A DNA stretch of 32,197 nucleotides from an uncultured bacterium (GTDB lineage: Bacteria > Acidobacteriota > Thermoanaerobaculia > Multivoradales > J023). The position numbers and the translations under genes are program-made. Of the stretch, positions 31,068 to 32,197 are shown piece by piece. The notes below the pieces were generated by a model that ran no database searches, had not been told where the DNA came from, and saw only the letters and a program-made list of their open reading frames with translations. Each line of letters opens with the position of its first letter. Within the stretch, counting starts at the first letter, position 1. The stretch spans positions 1-32,197 of the forward strand of contig CALFAM010000297.1 in the NCBI GenBank assembly GCA_937948815.1, given 5' to 3'.

Positions 31068-31730
31068 TCACGCCAGTGTGAGGACGATGTCGAAGCTGGC
31101 CTCCTGACGCGGCCGATCGCCCGGTCCAGGCTCGACCGCACGCGGTTCGACCGCCAGCATCAGGTGCTGAGCATAGGTGGCGACGAAGTCTTCCTTGGCA
31201 TGTGGATCCCCAGCAAAGTGCATCTCGGTGGCCAAGGAGCTGTAGCCCTCGGCGCGAACCTCGAAGTGGACGTGCTTGGGACGCCACCGTCCGCCCACCG
31301 CATAGCGCCCGGGGACGATGGTCGAGAAGCGGTAGTGTCCGTCCGCATCCGCCTTGGCAGTACCCCAGTAGCGAAAGGCCGGGTCGAGCGCGTCGGCCCC
31401 GCTGGGTCGCGGATCACTGTCCGGATGGTCGTACTGACCGTGGGCGTCGGTCTGCCAAATCACCAAGGTGGCGCCAGCGACGGCCTGACCATCTTGGCCG
31501 CGCACCCGACCGATGATGTCGAGAAGCTCTCCGCCAACGGCTTGCGGCGCGCGCAGCAGATCCGATCCAGCGGAATCGACCTCACCTGCGGGGAAAAACG
31601 GTCCTCGGCCGGTGCGTGGCGTGGGCACGAGCCCACTCCCGGCTGCCCACGCGCGCGTCCTGACGAGCGCAAGCGCGAGCAACAGCTTCCATCCGAAGGC
31701 GCGTCGACTGAGTGGGCTCGATGATTCCAT
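31068..31730 (-). CDS. Tat-exported intradiol ring-cleavage dioxygenase-like protein
   Basis: 220 residues from ATG 31730, with GGAGGG 7 nt upstream. The N-terminus carries a twin-arginine signal (PLSRRAFGWKLLLALALVRT, then AWAAG), so the protein is exported folded. The catalytic domain has the non-haem Fe(III) ligands of protocatechuate 3,4-dioxygenase-type enzymes: Tyr100 (WQTDAHGQYDHP), Tyr143 (PGRYAVGG), His153 and His155 (RWRPKHVHFEV). The family cleaves catechol-type aromatics between the hydroxyls. No genes for the beta-ketoadipate pathway or a second subunit are near, so a periplasmic attack on plant phenolics, humic compounds or catecholic siderophores is possible. The substrate is unknown. 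Exported, single-subunit members of this family are widespread in soil bacteria. Confidence 0.9.
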   Translation of the reverse strand: MESSSPLSRRAFGWKLLLALALVRTRAWAAGSGLVPTPRTGRGPFFPAGEVDSAGSDLLRAPQAVGGELLDIIGRVRGQDGQAVAGATLVIWQTDAHGQYDHPDSDPRPSGADALDPAFRYWGTAKADADGHYRFSTIVPGRYAVGGRWRPKHVHFEVRAEGYSSLATEMHFAGDPHAKEDFVATYAQHLMLAVEPRAVEPGPGDRPRQEASFDIVLTLA

Positions 31731-31811
31731 GAGGAGACCCTCCCTTTCAGGCGGGTCTCTATCATCCTCGGCCATCGGCTTGCGCACAACGGGATGGCGT
31801 TGCAAAACGGT

Positions 31812-31845
31812 AAAGACCGCCCCGCAAGCGGCGAGCAGGGCGGTC
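31812..31845 (-). terminator. Intrinsic terminator after the cysteine-rich protein gene
   Basis: On the minus strand GACCGCCC (31845-31838) pairs with GGGCGGTC (31822-31815) across a 15-nt loop. TTTA follows at once, and a further TTTT lies a few bases on. It begins 8 nt after the stop codon of the 31854-32180 gene and lies upstream of the dioxygenase gene on the same strand, so it separates the two transcripts. Confidence 0.7.
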
Positions 31846-31853
31846 GTCTTGTT

Positions 31854-32180
31854 CTAGAACCCGATCGAATCTGCCTTGCAGCTCTTGTATTCCGGCCCAT
31901 CTGGCCCGCCGGACGACACACAGTGGCTGTAGTCCACAGCAGCGCAGCTGACGCCTGAGCAGGAGACCGATTCCCCTCCCTTACATGGGGCCGTGCAAGA
32001 AGCGCGGGTCGCGAATCCTGTCAGATCCTCTTGACACCAGGCCGGTGCCGACGCGTCGAACGTGTTGACCGCATTCGTGGAGGATTGCCCACGGTCAGTT
32101 GCCGCCACCTCGGCACCCCCGATCAGGCAGACCGCGGACAGGGCGGCAGCGGAAATTAGAAACTTCATGATCCTGTTCAT
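31854..32180 (-). CDS. Small secreted cysteine-rich protein of unknown function
   Basis: 108 residues from ATG 32180, with AGGAG 7 nt upstream. Residues 1-27 form a signal peptide (MKFLISAAALSAVCLIGGAE). The mature peptide of about 80 residues has seven cysteines, spaced WC, SC-TAPC, SC-SGVSC, HC and KSC, and few charged residues. This pattern suggests a compact disulphide-linked protein in the periplasm or outside the cell. I do not recognise a family. It has its own ribosome-binding site and its own terminator, so it is expressed as a single gene from a promoter beyond the window edge. An odd cysteine count would leave one free thiol or allow an intermolecular bond. It could be a secreted effector, an inhibitor or a processed peptide; none of these is shown. 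Confidence 0.75.
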   Translation of the reverse strand: MNRIMKFLISAAALSAVCLIGGAEVAATDRGQSSTNAVNTFDASAPAWCQEDLTGFATRASCTAPCKGGESVSCSGVSCAAVDYSHCVSSGGPDGPEYKSCKADSIGF

Positions 32181-32197
32181 TCTCGAACTCCTCTCGA

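Noticed and set aside
1-32197. tRNA, rRNA, riboswitch, transposase or phage genes
   Set aside because: None was recognised by reading both strands; no insertion-sequence ends or transposase motifs were seen. A covariance-model search was not possible here.

Overview
The window comes from a high-GC bacterium. The best guess is a member of the Acidobacteriota, because three complete genes and one partial gene encode 'ADOP' (acidobacterial duplicated orphan permease) MacB/FtsX-like permeases, a family that is abundant there. This is inference from gene content; no rRNA, tRNA or marker gene confirms it.

Layout. 1-4185: two ADOP permeases in tandem (the first cut by the window edge), separated by a perfect 16-bp-stem hairpin and short repeats. 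4538-6142: a VOC-fold protein and a secreted seven-repeat FG-GAP propeller protein, preceded by three 16-bp tandem repeats. 6200-7501 (minus): an ECF sigma factor and a CGNR zinc-finger regulator. The regulator diverges from 7686-9066, which holds a VOC protein and a split-barrel (pyridoxamine-phosphate-oxidase-like) protein; the divergent region has a near-consensus promoter covered by four copies of one motif. 9092-12415 (minus): an exported Tricorn-type protease.

12556-19690 is the clearest unit: an XRE-cupin regulator followed by six tightly packed genes that together make a full trans-4-hydroxy-L-proline degradation route. They encode the epimerase, a three-subunit D-hydroxyproline dehydrogenase, a pyrroline-4-hydroxy-2-carboxylate deaminase and alpha-ketoglutarate semialdehyde dehydrogenase. 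The unit has its own promoter, apparently giving a leaderless message, and ends in a strong intrinsic terminator.

19913-25726: a tandem pair of closely related ADOP permeases with a small PadR regulator between them. 25991-28936: a secreted G8/parallel-beta-helix protein resembling animal CEMIP/TMEM2/PKHD1L1 proteins, with visibly lower GC than its neighbours. It is followed by gene wreckage: a short remnant of an aldehyde dehydrogenase C-terminus (28937-29008) and a decayed paralogue of the G8 protein's own C-terminus (30024-30398), with a secreted two-domain NIPSNAP/DUF1330-like protein on the minus strand between them. 30509-32180 (minus): FxsA, a Tat-exported intradiol dioxygenase, and a small secreted cysteine-rich protein with its terminator.

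How it may fit together: hydroxyproline use, an exported peptidase and a G8-type extracellular protein could suit a life that exploits animal or other extracellular-matrix material. That link is speculative; the hydroxyproline pathway itself is well supported.
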